Shown piece after piece: positions 1 to 6,322 of a DNA stretch of 15,779 nucleotides; within the stretch, counting starts at the first letter, position 1; each line of letters starts with the position of its first letter. The notes under the pieces are model-generated. The model made no database searches and had not been told where the DNA came from. It saw only the letters and a list, made by a program, of their open reading frames with translations. Source of the stretch: Bacteroidota bacterium (GTDB lineage: Bacteria; Bacteroidota; Bacteroidia; Bacteroidales; Prolixibacteraceae); the NCBI GenBank assembly GCA_023412195.1, contig JAEYNZ010000054.1:1-15779 (forward strand). Reading direction: 5' to 3'. The position numbers were made by a program, and so were the translations under genes.

Positions 1-26
1 GTGAATTCTAAGATATATCCAAATTT

Positions 27-1049
27 TCAGGTAAAATTTTGTTGATAAATTTTCACATAGGGTACTTGTCTTTTTACAACAGCAAATATCCGGTTTACTA
101 ATTTACACCTTATTGTATTTATAATCAGCTGATGATCTTTACCTTCATCTCGTTTTCGGTCGTAGTATTTTTTCATTTCAGAATCCCAATGTACTGCTGA
201 GTTGGCGCCATTAGACAGAAGCGTTTTCATTCTTTTATTTGCCAGATGGCTTACCCTGGTTTTTCTCCTGATTGATGTGCCGGATTCATGAGGAAACGGT
301 GCAATGCCTGAATAACAAGCATATTGCCGGCCATTATCAAAACTTGTAAAATTATTGGTTGTTACCAGCATATTGGATGCAATAATAAGTGCAACCCCTG
401 TTACAGAGGTAGCCAGCTTATAGTTTTTCCATAATCCTTCGTTTGATTTAATGAGTTGAAAAATTTGTTTATCTATTCTTTTGATGCGGCTCTCATGATC
501 AGCAATCATCTCTTCAATTTCTGCAGAAACAGATTTTAAGCCACTCACTCTTTGATATTGATAATGACTTTTAATGCTGTTTTTTAAGCCAGAATTTATT
601 CGTACCAATTGTTCTCTATAGGTGAGCAGCTGCTTTAATTGAAGGAGAATATCAGATGGAAGAATAAACTGCTTTAACTTTAATTTTTGAGTAAATGCAT
701 AATCTGCAATCCTGCGTGCATCTACCTGGTCATTTTTCCCCCTGGTGATGCCAAGGCTTCTCTTAATTTTTAATGCCGGCTCAACACAGAAGCTGATTTT
801 CATGTGGCTTAGCCATGCAAAAAACAGTAACCCATAGGTCCCTGTATGTTCCATACAAAAGACACAATCTTGCAATTTGCAATGATGCTTTTCAATCCAT
901 TGGGGAATAGAATCAAAACCATCGAAATCATTGGTAACTACATTATCCTGAAACTTAAGTTTCTCTGGATCTGTAAGCAGTGCCAGGTCGAGTTTTTCTT
1001 TGGAGATGTCAACACCGATGAAATGTTTTTTTTCAGTAAATTTGTCCAT
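27..1049 (-). CDS. IS110-family transposase (DEDD N-terminal and serine C-terminal domains)
   Basis: The 340-residue protein has the usual IS110 length and domain order. The N-terminal RuvC-like DEDD domain starts with GVDISK (D14). It continues with MEHTG (E67) and the strongly conserved RGKNDQVDARRIA stretch, which supplies D107 and D110. A coiled helical linker spans about 130-205. The C-terminal Transposase_20 domain holds the SGIAPFPHESGTS stretch; S256 in this block is the likely serine nucleophile, followed by a basic helix (RRKTRVSHLANKRMKTLL). Family knowledge: these enzymes recombine DNA guided by an RNA encoded in the element's own non-coding end. The ATG at 1049 is the natural start because the DEDD domain begins only about ten residues later. 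The gene is complete, ending in TGA, and shows no frameshift. Confidence 0.93.
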   Translation of the reverse strand: MDKFTEKKHFIGVDISKEKLDLALLTDPEKLKFQDNVVTNDFDGFDSIPQWIEKHHCKLQDCVFCMEHTGTYGLLFFAWLSHMKISFCVEPALKIKRSLGITRGKNDQVDARRIADYAFTQKLKLKQFILPSDILLQLKQLLTYREQLVRINSGLKNSIKSHYQYQRVSGLKSVSAEIEEMIADHESRIKRIDKQIFQLIKSNEGLWKNYKLATSVTGVALIIASNMLVTTNNFTSFDNGRQYACYSGIAPFPHESGTSIRRKTRVSHLANKRMKTLLSNGANSAVHWDSEMKKYYDRKRDEGKDHQLIINTIRCKLVNRIFAVVKRQVPYVKIYQQNFT

Positions 1050-1065
1050 AGTAGTTTATTTTTAG

Positions 1066-1216
1066 ACCGGAAGTGGTTGCCAAGCTAGTACCTTTGATAA
1101 GCCTTTAATGCTTAATATTCTAAATGGCAATTTGCAACCATAGGGGAACTTTGGACTATTTCACAAAATGATGCTATGATCATGTTTTCGTATAGTTCAC
1201 CAAAGTTCCCTCCGGT
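1066..1216 (-). ncRNA. Candidate IS110 bridge (seek) RNA
   Basis: Three perfect pairings organise this 151-nt segment directly upstream of the transposase start. The outermost bases form a closing stem, ACCGGA (1066-1071) with TCCGGT (1211-1216). Inside it, TGGTTGC (1074-1080) pairs with GCAACCA (1134-1140), with a small inner hairpin TAAGC/GCTTA (1098-1102/1110-1114). Next to it, GGGAACTTTGG plus ACTAT (1144-1159) pairs with ATAGT (1192-1196) and CCAAAGTTCCC (1200-1210), with a 3-nt bulge. The result is a stem carrying two long hairpins with open internal loops. Known IS110 bridge RNAs lie upstream of the transposase in the same orientation and have two loops that read target and donor DNA, so position, strand, size and shape all agree. 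In the transcript the 1144-1210 hairpin would come first (target-loop position) and the 1074-1140 hairpin second (donor-loop position). An alternative pairing TTGCCA/TGGCAA (1077-1082/1125-1130) competes in the second hairpin. Confidence 0.55.
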
Positions 1217-1236
1217 TTGAATTATTAACTGAAAAC

Positions 1237-1304
1237 AAAGTTATTAACTCCCCCTAAAACCCCCTAAATCAACATCATAAATATCATCTTCTGTTAATAA
1301 CTTT
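1237..1304. repeat. 12-bp inverted repeat flanking the IS end
   Basis: AAAGTTATTAAC (1237-1248) and GTTAATAACTTT (1293-1304) are perfect reverse complements separated by 44 nt. A direct copy of TTATTAACT also occurs at 1222-1230, and the spacer holds two CCCCTAAA-type units. This lies just outside the candidate bridge RNA, so it may be the old insertion site or simply a host intergenic hairpin. Confidence 0.5.
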
Positions 1305-1394
1305 ACTGATGCTAATCTAAAGGTTTTCGTGGTAAAAAGACAAACCCTCTTCAACAATATTCTTCCTGTCATATTTTCGTCGAAGTGATACCCG

Positions 1395-1457
1395 CGGCAC
1401 CAGAGTCAGGTTGACTGACAGTAATGCAGCATGACAATGGTGCCGGAGGTAGTCAAC
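1395..1457. other. Crossing complementary segments (possible pseudoknot)
   Basis: CGGCACCA (1395-1402) is the reverse complement of TGGTGCCG (1438-1445). GTTGACT (1410-1416) is the reverse complement of AGTCAAC (1451-1457). The two pairings interleave instead of nesting, which is the order of an H-type pseudoknot. AGTCA/TGACT (1404-1408/1412-1416) offers a competing small hairpin with a 3-nt loop. No gene is attached to it, and short open frames across this stretch resemble nothing known. If it is transcribed it could be structured; chance similarity is also possible. Confidence 0.25.
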
Positions 1458-1643
1458 GGTATCGCATATGTTGTTTTGCCCGGTATTTGCTGGTATGCCA
1501 AAGAATGCTGTGGAAATAAAAACATGGTATTCCGAAGTTCTTTGAAATGTTGTTTTTTTAATTGGCGAATTACACGAAAGGGTGCGGAGGTTGGTGGGAA
1601 GGCAGGTATGTAAATGCTCACAGCCACAGATTCACATCTTAGG

Positions 1644-1700
1644 GAAACCACCTGTCGGTGGTTAGGAGGAATTTAACCGCAAAGACGGAGAGACGCAGAG
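1644..1700. repeat. Intergenic repeat with ACCACC/GGTGGT hairpin, copy 1
   Basis: This stretch begins with AACCACC (1646-1652), a TGTC loop, and GGTGGTT (1657-1663), a perfect 7-bp hairpin. It continues through TAGGAGGA into the motif AACCGCAAAGACGGAGAGAC. A second copy with the same order lies at 2145-2204. The 'aaccgcaaagacgcagag' part is a type of dispersed intergenic sequence I associate with Bacteroidota genomes. Function unknown. Confidence 0.65.
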
Positions 1701-1739
1701 ATGGGCTTTTCTTTTTAAAGTTCTTTTTGGCCTACCTAC

Positions 1740-1769
1740 GGCAGGCAGGCCTGCCTGCCGGCAGGCAGG
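1740..1769. repeat. GC-rich triple palindrome (GGCAGGCAGG / CCTGCCTGCC)
   Basis: A ten-base arm occurs three times in alternating orientation: GGCAGGCAGG (1740-1749), its complement CCTGCCTGCC (1750-1759), and GGCAGGCAGG again (1760-1769). Positions 1740-1759 and 1750-1769 are therefore each a perfect 20-bp palindrome, and the middle arm can pair with either neighbour. The block is far more GC-rich than its surroundings. Shorter echoes of CAGGCAGG/CCTGCC appear near 2246, 2432 and 6395. It is most likely a dispersed repeat of the REP/BIME kind. Confidence 0.7.
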
Positions 1770-1882
1770 TGCCTTGGTGGTAAAAGAATTCAACCACCAA
1801 AACACAAAAAACCACCAAAGAAACTAAATGGAGAATGCCGATCGCGGAGAACCATCTTCATCGGCAGAAACCCCATTCGCAA

Positions 1883-1908
1883 CCTTCGAGGGTTGTAAAC
1901 CTCGAAGG
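1883..1908. repeat. 9-bp perfect hairpin
   Basis: CCTTCGAGG (1883-1891) pairs with CCTCGAAGG (1900-1908) across an 8-nt loop. No T-rich run follows on either strand and no gene ends nearby, so a terminator role is not supported. It fits with the other palindromes in this gene-free stretch. Confidence 0.5.
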
Positions 1909-2144
1909 GTTAAAGATGAAAACGCCATCTTCTCCTTTTGTAAGCACAGCTTATCCGCATCATCCGCACACCGTCATTAAATAAGGTAATAAGGCAGTGG
2001 GATCAGGTTTAGATGCCAGGTTACTAAGGTTGGAAATTTAAATAAGGTTTTTGCATTTCCGTTGGATTCAGCCATCATTATTGCACTGTACAACTTGTTC
2101 CTTGCTCTTAGCACTTTGCCACCTGTTCCCAGCCATACAGATTA

Positions 2145-2204
2145 GAAACCACCTTTCGGTGGTTAGGAGGAGGATAAACCGCTGAGACGGAGAGGCGCAG
2201 AGAG
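2145..2204. repeat. Intergenic repeat with ACCACC/GGTGGT hairpin, copy 2
   Basis: This is the second copy of the element at 1644-1700. AACCACC (2147-2153), a TTTC loop and GGTGGTT (2158-2164) are followed by the same TAGGAGGA and AACCGC...GACGGAGAG motifs. The loop differs (TTTC instead of TGTC) while both stem arms are unchanged. The downstream phrase GTGGTTTTGCGCGGATTGCT (2212-2231) is echoed at about 2388-2408 after a third, hairpin-less copy of the AACCGCAGAGGCAGAG part (about 2353-2375). Confidence 0.65.
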
Positions 2205-2269
2205 TTATGATGTGGTTTTGCGCGGATTGCTATTTTGACGGCAGACTTGCCTGCGGCCGGAGTCTTCCC

Positions 2270-2290
2270 CCCTCTCTGTTATGGAGAGGG
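2270..2290. repeat. CCCTCTC/GAGAGGG hairpin
   Basis: CCCTCTC (2270-2276) pairs with GAGAGGG (2284-2290) across a 7-nt loop (TGTTATG). Sequences of this kind, pyrimidine-rich arm then purine-rich arm, are common between bacterial genes. No adjacent gene end explains it. Confidence 0.45.
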
Positions 2291-2471
2291 TTGCGGGATG
2301 GATGTACATTGTGCGTTGGAGGGGTGAGGGAACAGGCGACTGAAGAATTTTTAACCGCAGAGGCAGAGCTGCAGAGAATATAAATGTGTGGTTTGTGCGG
2401 ATTGCTCAGGTTGATTCTGGTTCTTTGCGCCCTGCCTGCATTTTATACAGAGGGGAGGCGGTGGCAGTTTA

Positions 2472-2501
2472 TTGAGCAGGTGACCGTAGTCACCAGCTCA
2501 A
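2472..2501 (-). terminator. Two-part hairpin with UACG loop after the sugar dehydrogenase
   Basis: Read on the minus strand, the segment is TTGAGC, T, GGTGAC, TACG, GTCACC, T, GCTCAA. That makes twelve base pairs interrupted by one T-T mismatch and capped by C(UACG)G, a member of the unusually stable UNCG tetraloop class. It begins 6 nt after the stop codon of the dehydrogenase at 2508. The usual U-run is missing (AATAAACTG follows), so it may stop transcription weakly or protect the mRNA 3' end instead. Confidence 0.55.
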
Positions 2502-2507
2502 ATGGGC

Positions 2508-4037
2508 TCAAAGCTTGTAAACTTTCTCGCCTCCCTCTTTTATTAAATTTCTGAAATCTACAATCATGTTTGAATTTTCTTTTATGAACTCAGCATCAAA
2601 GGATTTATGATTTGTAGTAATGACAACACAATCCGCTTCACGCAGCGATTCCTTTGTATAGGGGACCGATTCCAGTTTTATTCCATCATGTGTTTTTATG
2701 AAAGGAATGTAAGGGTCGTGGTAGCTCACATTTCCACCTTTATGTATGACTATGTCAATAATTTCCAGTGCCGGAGATTCTCTTTCGTCATTGATGTTTG
2801 GCTTATAGGCCACTCCCAGGAACAGGATCTTGCTTCCGTTGACAGATTTCTTATGCCGGTTCAGGGCTGTTGCTATTTTAATATAAGAATAGTGCGGCAT
2901 GCGCATGTTGATGTGCCCGGCTGCATGGATCATGGAGAGGTCGAAATTGTAGCGTTTGGCGATGTGCTCTAGGTAAAAGGGGTCGAGGGGGATGCAATGG
3001 CCGCCAATTCCCGGTCCCGGATAAAAAGCCTGAAAGCCGAAGGGCTTGGTTTTGGCAGCTTCTATCACTTCCCAGATATTGATATCCATTTTTCCTGCCA
3101 GGAGCGCCAGCTCGTTGATCAGACTGATGTTTACCAGCCTGTAAGTGTTCTCCAGGATCTTAACCATTTCGGCTACACGGGGTGAACTTACAGGATAGAT
3201 ATGATCGATGGCGCGTTTGTAGAGGGCTATGCCAATCTCCAGGCCATCGGGTGTGAGTGCTCCGAGTACCTTAGGCGTATTGCGGGTGTGAAACTGTTTA
3301 TTGCCGGGATCGACACGCTCAGGACTGAATGCCAGCCAAAAATCGACGCCATGTTTGAATCCACCAGACAGGTTTGACTGTCCTAATGTTTGATTGTTTA
3401 AGGGTTCATGTGGAACATGTTGTTCATTTTGTTCATGTAGTTTAGGATGGATGGTTGAAGATTGTTCGTGATAATTTGATGAGGTTTGAAAAGGAGGTTC
3501 ATGTTGTTCATGTTGTTCCAGGGGAATGAAGTTATCCTGTTCTCCTGTTTCCTGATTTGTTTTTATAAGTTTATTTTCTTTAGAAGCTTCCTCAATGATG
3601 GGGAGCATGAAATCCTCGGTGGTGGTGGGATAAGTAGTGCTTTCGAGACTGATAAAAGTGCCCGGTTTCATGTAGCGTCCGATGTCGCGGCATGCCGCTT
3701 CGATGTAACTCATGTCAGGTTTTTTAAAACGGTCGAGGGGAGTGGGGACACAAATGAGCAGTGCATCGCATTCACCCATACGGGAAAAGTCGGTGGTGGC
3801 GCTTAATGCCACATTGTCGACTACTTCCTTGAGTTTGGCATCGCGGATGTCCTCGATATAATTTTTGCCATGGTTGATCTTGTCGACCTTATCAGAATTT
3901 TTGTCGAATCCCAGGGTTTTAACGCCTGCTTCGGCAAAGTTGACTGCGAGTGGAAGTCCCACATAGCCAAGACCAATTATGCCCACTACTTCTTTGTTAG
4001 TGGTGATTTTGTTAAGTAAGGTAGTTTTATATTCCAT
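2508..4037 (-). CDS. UDP-N-acetylhexosamine-type nucleotide-sugar 6-dehydrogenase with low-complexity insert
   Basis: The cytoplasmic enzyme would oxidise C6 of a UDP-sugar to the uronic acid in two NAD-dependent steps, supplying surface polysaccharide. It has 509 residues. The NAD-binding Rossmann motif IGLGYVGLPLA is at 21-31, CVPTPLD at 96-102 and ESTTYP at 132-137. FSPERVDPGN is at 237-246, the central helix LENTYRLVNISLINELA is at 295-311, and the catalytic cysteine is C348 in GGHCIPLDP. The C-terminal UDP-binding half includes FLGVAYKPNINDERESP (406-422). The order fits the WbpA/WecC branch more than UDP-glucose dehydrogenase, but the exact substrate cannot be read. Relatives are usually about 430-440 residues; the excess is a His/Glu/Gln/Asn-rich stretch at about 154-230. 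No glycosyltransferase or other polysaccharide gene adjoins it. Confidence 0.9.
   Translation of the reverse strand: MEYKTTLLNKITTNKEVVGIIGLGYVGLPLAVNFAEAGVKTLGFDKNSDKVDKINHGKNYIEDIRDAKLKEVVDNVALSATTDFSRMGECDALLICVPTPLDRFKKPDMSYIEAACRDIGRYMKPGTFISLESTTYPTTTEDFMLPIIEEASKENKLIKTNQETGEQDNFIPLEQHEQHEPPFQTSSNYHEQSSTIHPKLHEQNEQHVPHEPLNNQTLGQSNLSGGFKHGVDFWLAFSPERVDPGNKQFHTRNTPKVLGALTPDGLEIGIALYKRAIDHIYPVSSPRVAEMVKILENTYRLVNISLINELALLAGKMDINIWEVIEAAKTKPFGFQAFYPGPGIGGHCIPLDPFYLEHIAKRYNFDLSMIHAAGHINMRMPHYSYIKIATALNRHKKSVNGSKILFLGVAYKPNINDERESPALEIIDIVIHKGGNVSYHDPYIPFIKTHDGIKLESVPYTKESLREADCVVITTNHKSFDAEFIKENSNMIVDFRNLIKEGGEKVYKL
3372..3518 (-). other. In-frame low-complexity insert within the dehydrogenase
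   Basis: Residues about 174-222 of the dehydrogenase are dominated by E, Q, H, N and P (LEQHEQHEPP, KLHEQNEQHVPHEP). They separate IIEEAS from DFWLAFSPERV, which are almost adjacent in ordinary family members. The DNA contains short 9-nt-period repeats: TTCATGTTG-type units at 3498-3519 and degenerate ones at 3405-3440. All catalytic motifs on both sides are intact and in frame, so the insert probably forms an exposed loop. It resembles the intergenic microsatellite-like DNA of this genome and may have been captured by the gene. Confidence 0.7.
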
Positions 4038-4041
4038 TTTT

Positions 4042-4224
4042 TTATGGTATTTTTCGTTTAATAAATTCTCTTTCTAAAGCTTCCTCATAAACAGATTCAA
4101 TAAAACCGCATCCTGGTTCTCTGTGCACTTCCATACATGCACCTATAATATTATAGGTTTCCTGTTCAAATTGAAGGATGCTCAGTTTTGTATTTTTTAA
4201 GTCAGAATTTCTGGCTCGGTTCAT
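4042..4224 (-). pseudogene. Truncated GxxExxY-family gene
   Basis: The 60-residue product contains FEQETYNIIGACMEVHREPG, then CGFIESVYEEALEREFIKRK. This is the characteristic N-terminal half of GxxExxY proteins (the motif itself is GFIESVY), a PD-(D/E)XK-like family of about 120-130 residues. It stops right after KRKIP, where relatives run on to the strands carrying the nuclease-like acidic and lysine residues. Those are lost. The stop codon lies 4 nt before the ATG of the dehydrogenase on the same strand, so deletion or rearrangement seems to have joined the two. It may still be translated and coupled to the dehydrogenase, but enzymatic activity is unlikely. Confidence 0.75.
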
Positions 4225-4359
4225 TCACATAAAGAGTCAAAACATTTGCGGATCAATCCAATCACTAACTAAAAAATAAAGTTACTAATTTTATTTCATT
4301 TTTATGTGGTTTAATTCTTTTGTTCAATTTAAATCTTTCTCATTCGTTACATATCCCCG

Positions 4360-4421
4360 CTTCCGTTACAATCTGCTTCTGTTACAATGCGCTACCGCGT
4401 AATCTGCTACCGCGTAATCCG
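4360..4421. repeat. Degenerate tandem repeat, 15-16-nt unit
   Basis: Four successive units read CTTCCGTTACAATCTG, CTTCTGTTACAATGCG, CTACCGCGTAATCTG and CTACCGCGTAATCCG. The last two differ at a single base. They sit in the 220-nt gap between the GxxExxY remnant and the 3' end of the transporter; the rest of that gap is AT-rich and shows no feature. There are no unique spacers, so this is not a CRISPR array. Confidence 0.6.
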
Positions 4422-4444
4422 CTCAAATCCGTTAAATAATAACA

Positions 4445-6247
4445 TCAAAAATTCCAGAAGTAGGGTATCAGCAAAACACTTAATATAAATGCAATGACCT
4501 GCATGGGTGCTCCGATTCGGAGGAAATCACGGCCGGAGTATTTACCCACCGCTTTGGTAACCAGGTTTGCCCGGTACCCACGGGCAGTCATGAAACTGGA
4601 AGCCCCTGCAATGGCAACAGCAACAAAGAACGGCCTTGAGTCAACCCCCAACAATTCGGCCGCCATGGCTGCAATGGGAAAGACAAGTGCCACAGCTGCA
4701 TTGTTGGTGACAATCTCCGCTAAAACCGAGGTGATGATCCATATGACAGCCAAAACACCAGCTGGTCCGACAGAACGAACTATATTGATTGCATCTTCAG
4801 CAAGAATATTTGCCAATCCTGAATTTTGCATGGCCTTGCCTATGGCAAAGGCAGAAGCAATGGCAATAATCATATCCCAGCTAACCGACTTGGTGTAATT
4901 CTGGTCGGGCAGGATGCGGAGCCAGACCAGCAGCAGGGCTGCAAAGGATACATAGATGAAAATATTGAGGCGCATGCCATAGCCATACGACACCAGTTCG
5001 TTAATAATAATGGCAGCCACCATTGCCAGCAGGATGATCAGGGCAATCCATTTGACACGGGTTCCCTTGTCGCGCTGGAAGGTGCTGATGTAGTTTAGAA
5101 GATAAAACATCTGTGAATCTTCCCATGTATTCCGAAATTCATCGGTGGCCAGCAGCACTACATTGTCTCCCACCTTCAGCTTCAGGTTTGTCAGGTTGTC
5201 GGTAATCCGCTCGCCGTTGCGATGGATAGCCAGTACTACAGCGTTAAACTGATCGAAAAAACTGAACTGCGTAACAGTCTGCCCAAGCCATGGAAAGCGG
5301 GGTGAAAGGACCACCTCATATTGCTTCAGGTTTTCGGGCTTGGTTTGTCCCAGGTATTCTATGCCTTTTAACCTGACTTCTCGTTGGTTCAGTATGTAAT
5401 TAAGCCTTCCTGAGTCGCCGGTTACAAGAATATCGTCACCGGGCTGCAGAACAATGCTCTCATGACGGGGGTAGTGAATCCGGTTGTTACGTGTCACAGA
5501 ATAGACTTCAAGTCCGTTAAGCCCTTCAATACGGCGGTTGATAATTTTCTGTCCTGAGAACCTGCTGCTTTCGCTAAGCTGAAGGTTGTAATAATAATCC
5601 TTTACATCGGAGGGGCCACGGGTGAACCTGATTTTTTGACCAGGCAACAGCCAGTTGCCGAAAACCGACATGTAGATGAAGCCTACTACTGAAATCACCA
5701 GCCCGATTTTTCCCAGTTCAAACAGGTGTAACCCTCCATTGCCGCTTTCGAGCATGAGCCCATGAACCACCAGGTTCGAAGAAGTGCCGATCAGGGTGCA
5801 CATCCCGCCCAGGATTGCAGCATAGGAAAGAGGTATAAGGAATTTTTTCCAGGATATTTTCATGGCATCGGCCCAGCGTATCAGGATGGGAGAGAAGTTG
5901 ACAACGATGGGCAGGTTGTTGAGGAAAGCTGAAAAGAAAGCCACAGGCACCATAACACGCGGAATCATGAAAGTCATGCGGTTTTGTTTTCGGGGAAGGT
6001 AAGCCTTGGCGAGCCTGGCCATCAGGCCCGATTGTTTGATGCCTTCATTAACGAGGAAAAGTACGGCAATGGTGATCAGACCATCATTGGAGAATCCGGC
6101 GATCAGTTCCTTGTCGGTGATGATCCCGGTGGCCATAAAGATAACGGCAGCACTGAGCAGGATTAATCCCGGGCGCATGGCATCCAGAAAAAAAGCCACC
6201 ATCAGGAATACGAGAACAGCAATTACAATCCAGGCTTCAAAAGTCAT
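4445..6247 (-). CDS. SLC13/DASS-family permease with two RCK_C-like domains
   Basis: This inner-membrane transporter probably moves an anion such as sulfate or a dicarboxylate with cations; the substrate cannot be told. From the start chosen here it has 600 residues. The N-terminal membrane half (about 5-205) carries SAFLNNLPIVVNFSP (106-120) and LIGTSSNLVVHG (152-163). Two TrkA-C/RCK_C-like soluble domains follow (about 220-295 and 310-372), each with a PGDDILV or VGDNVVL strand. The second membrane half (about 398-598) carries EIVTNNAAVALVFPIA (511-526) and GASSFMTARGYRANLVT (548-564). The last block departs from the usual GYQTN form. The frame is open upstream to an ATG at 6385, but those 46 extra codons run through a simple intergenic repeat. 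The ATG at 6247 leads straight into the first membrane helix and is preferred. Confidence 0.88.
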   Translation of the reverse strand: MTFEAWIVIAVLVFLMVAFFLDAMRPGLILLSAAVIFMATGIITDKELIAGFSNDGLITIAVLFLVNEGIKQSGLMARLAKAYLPRKQNRMTFMIPRVMVPVAFFSAFLNNLPIVVNFSPILIRWADAMKISWKKFLIPLSYAAILGGMCTLIGTSSNLVVHGLMLESGNGGLHLFELGKIGLVISVVGFIYMSVFGNWLLPGQKIRFTRGPSDVKDYYYNLQLSESSRFSGQKIINRRIEGLNGLEVYSVTRNNRIHYPRHESIVLQPGDDILVTGDSGRLNYILNQREVRLKGIEYLGQTKPENLKQYEVVLSPRFPWLGQTVTQFSFFDQFNAVVLAIHRNGERITDNLTNLKLKVGDNVVLLATDEFRNTWEDSQMFYLLNYISTFQRDKGTRVKWIALIILLAMVAAIIINELVSYGYGMRLNIFIYVSFAALLLVWLRILPDQNYTKSVSWDMIIAIASAFAIGKAMQNSGLANILAEDAINIVRSVGPAGVLAVIWIITSVLAEIVTNNAAVALVFPIAAMAAELLGVDSRPFFVAVAIAGASSFMTARGYRANLVTKAVGKYSGRDFLRIGAPMQVIAFILSVLLIPYFWNF

Positions 6248-6249
6248 TA

Positions 6250-6322
6250 TATACGAATTGCACGAATTTTTACGAATTGCACGAATATACGAATAACGCG
6301 AAATTAAACGAATTACACGAAA
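6250..6322. repeat. ACGAATTGCACGAAT-type degenerate repeat upstream of the transporter
   Basis: Short units of ACGAATT(G/A)CACGAA and ACGAATA recur irregularly about six times. This sequence type is frequent between genes in some Bacteroidota. It lacks stop codons in the transporter's frame and therefore extends its open reading frame artificially. It occupies the place where the transporter's promoter should be, yet no clear TAnnTTTG box is visible in it. Confidence 0.7.

Larger units (their letters stand above)
1..1250 (-). mobile_element. IS110-family insertion sequence, ends not defined
   Basis: The element consists of one transposase gene on the minus strand plus a structured non-coding segment on its 5' side. 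IS110 elements lack conventional terminal inverted repeats and usually make no clear target duplication, so the boundaries cannot be read from the sequence alone. The transposase-distal end lies at or before position 1, because only 26 nt separate the stop codon from the window edge. The other end should lie just beyond the structured segment that finishes at 1216. A limit near 1250 is a guess; the DNA beyond it changes to ordinary intergenic repeats. No inactivating change is seen in the transposase, so the element may be active. Confidence 0.6.

Noticed and set aside
1406..1651. Short open frames on both strands, 60-81 codons
   Set aside because: They overlap on opposite strands, have random-looking composition, match no family I recognise, and run through DNA dominated by inverted repeats.
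2508..4037. Dehydrogenase as a frameshifted or broken gene because of its odd middle section
   Set aside because: The frame is continuous and all motifs before and after the insert, including C348, are present in the right order.
4360..4421. CRISPR-like short tandem repeats
   Set aside because: The units are directly adjacent, degenerate and without unique spacers, and no cas gene is present.
6250..6322. Possible iteron or replication-origin repeats
   Set aside because: The units are irregular and of a type common between genes in this group; no replication initiator gene is nearby.
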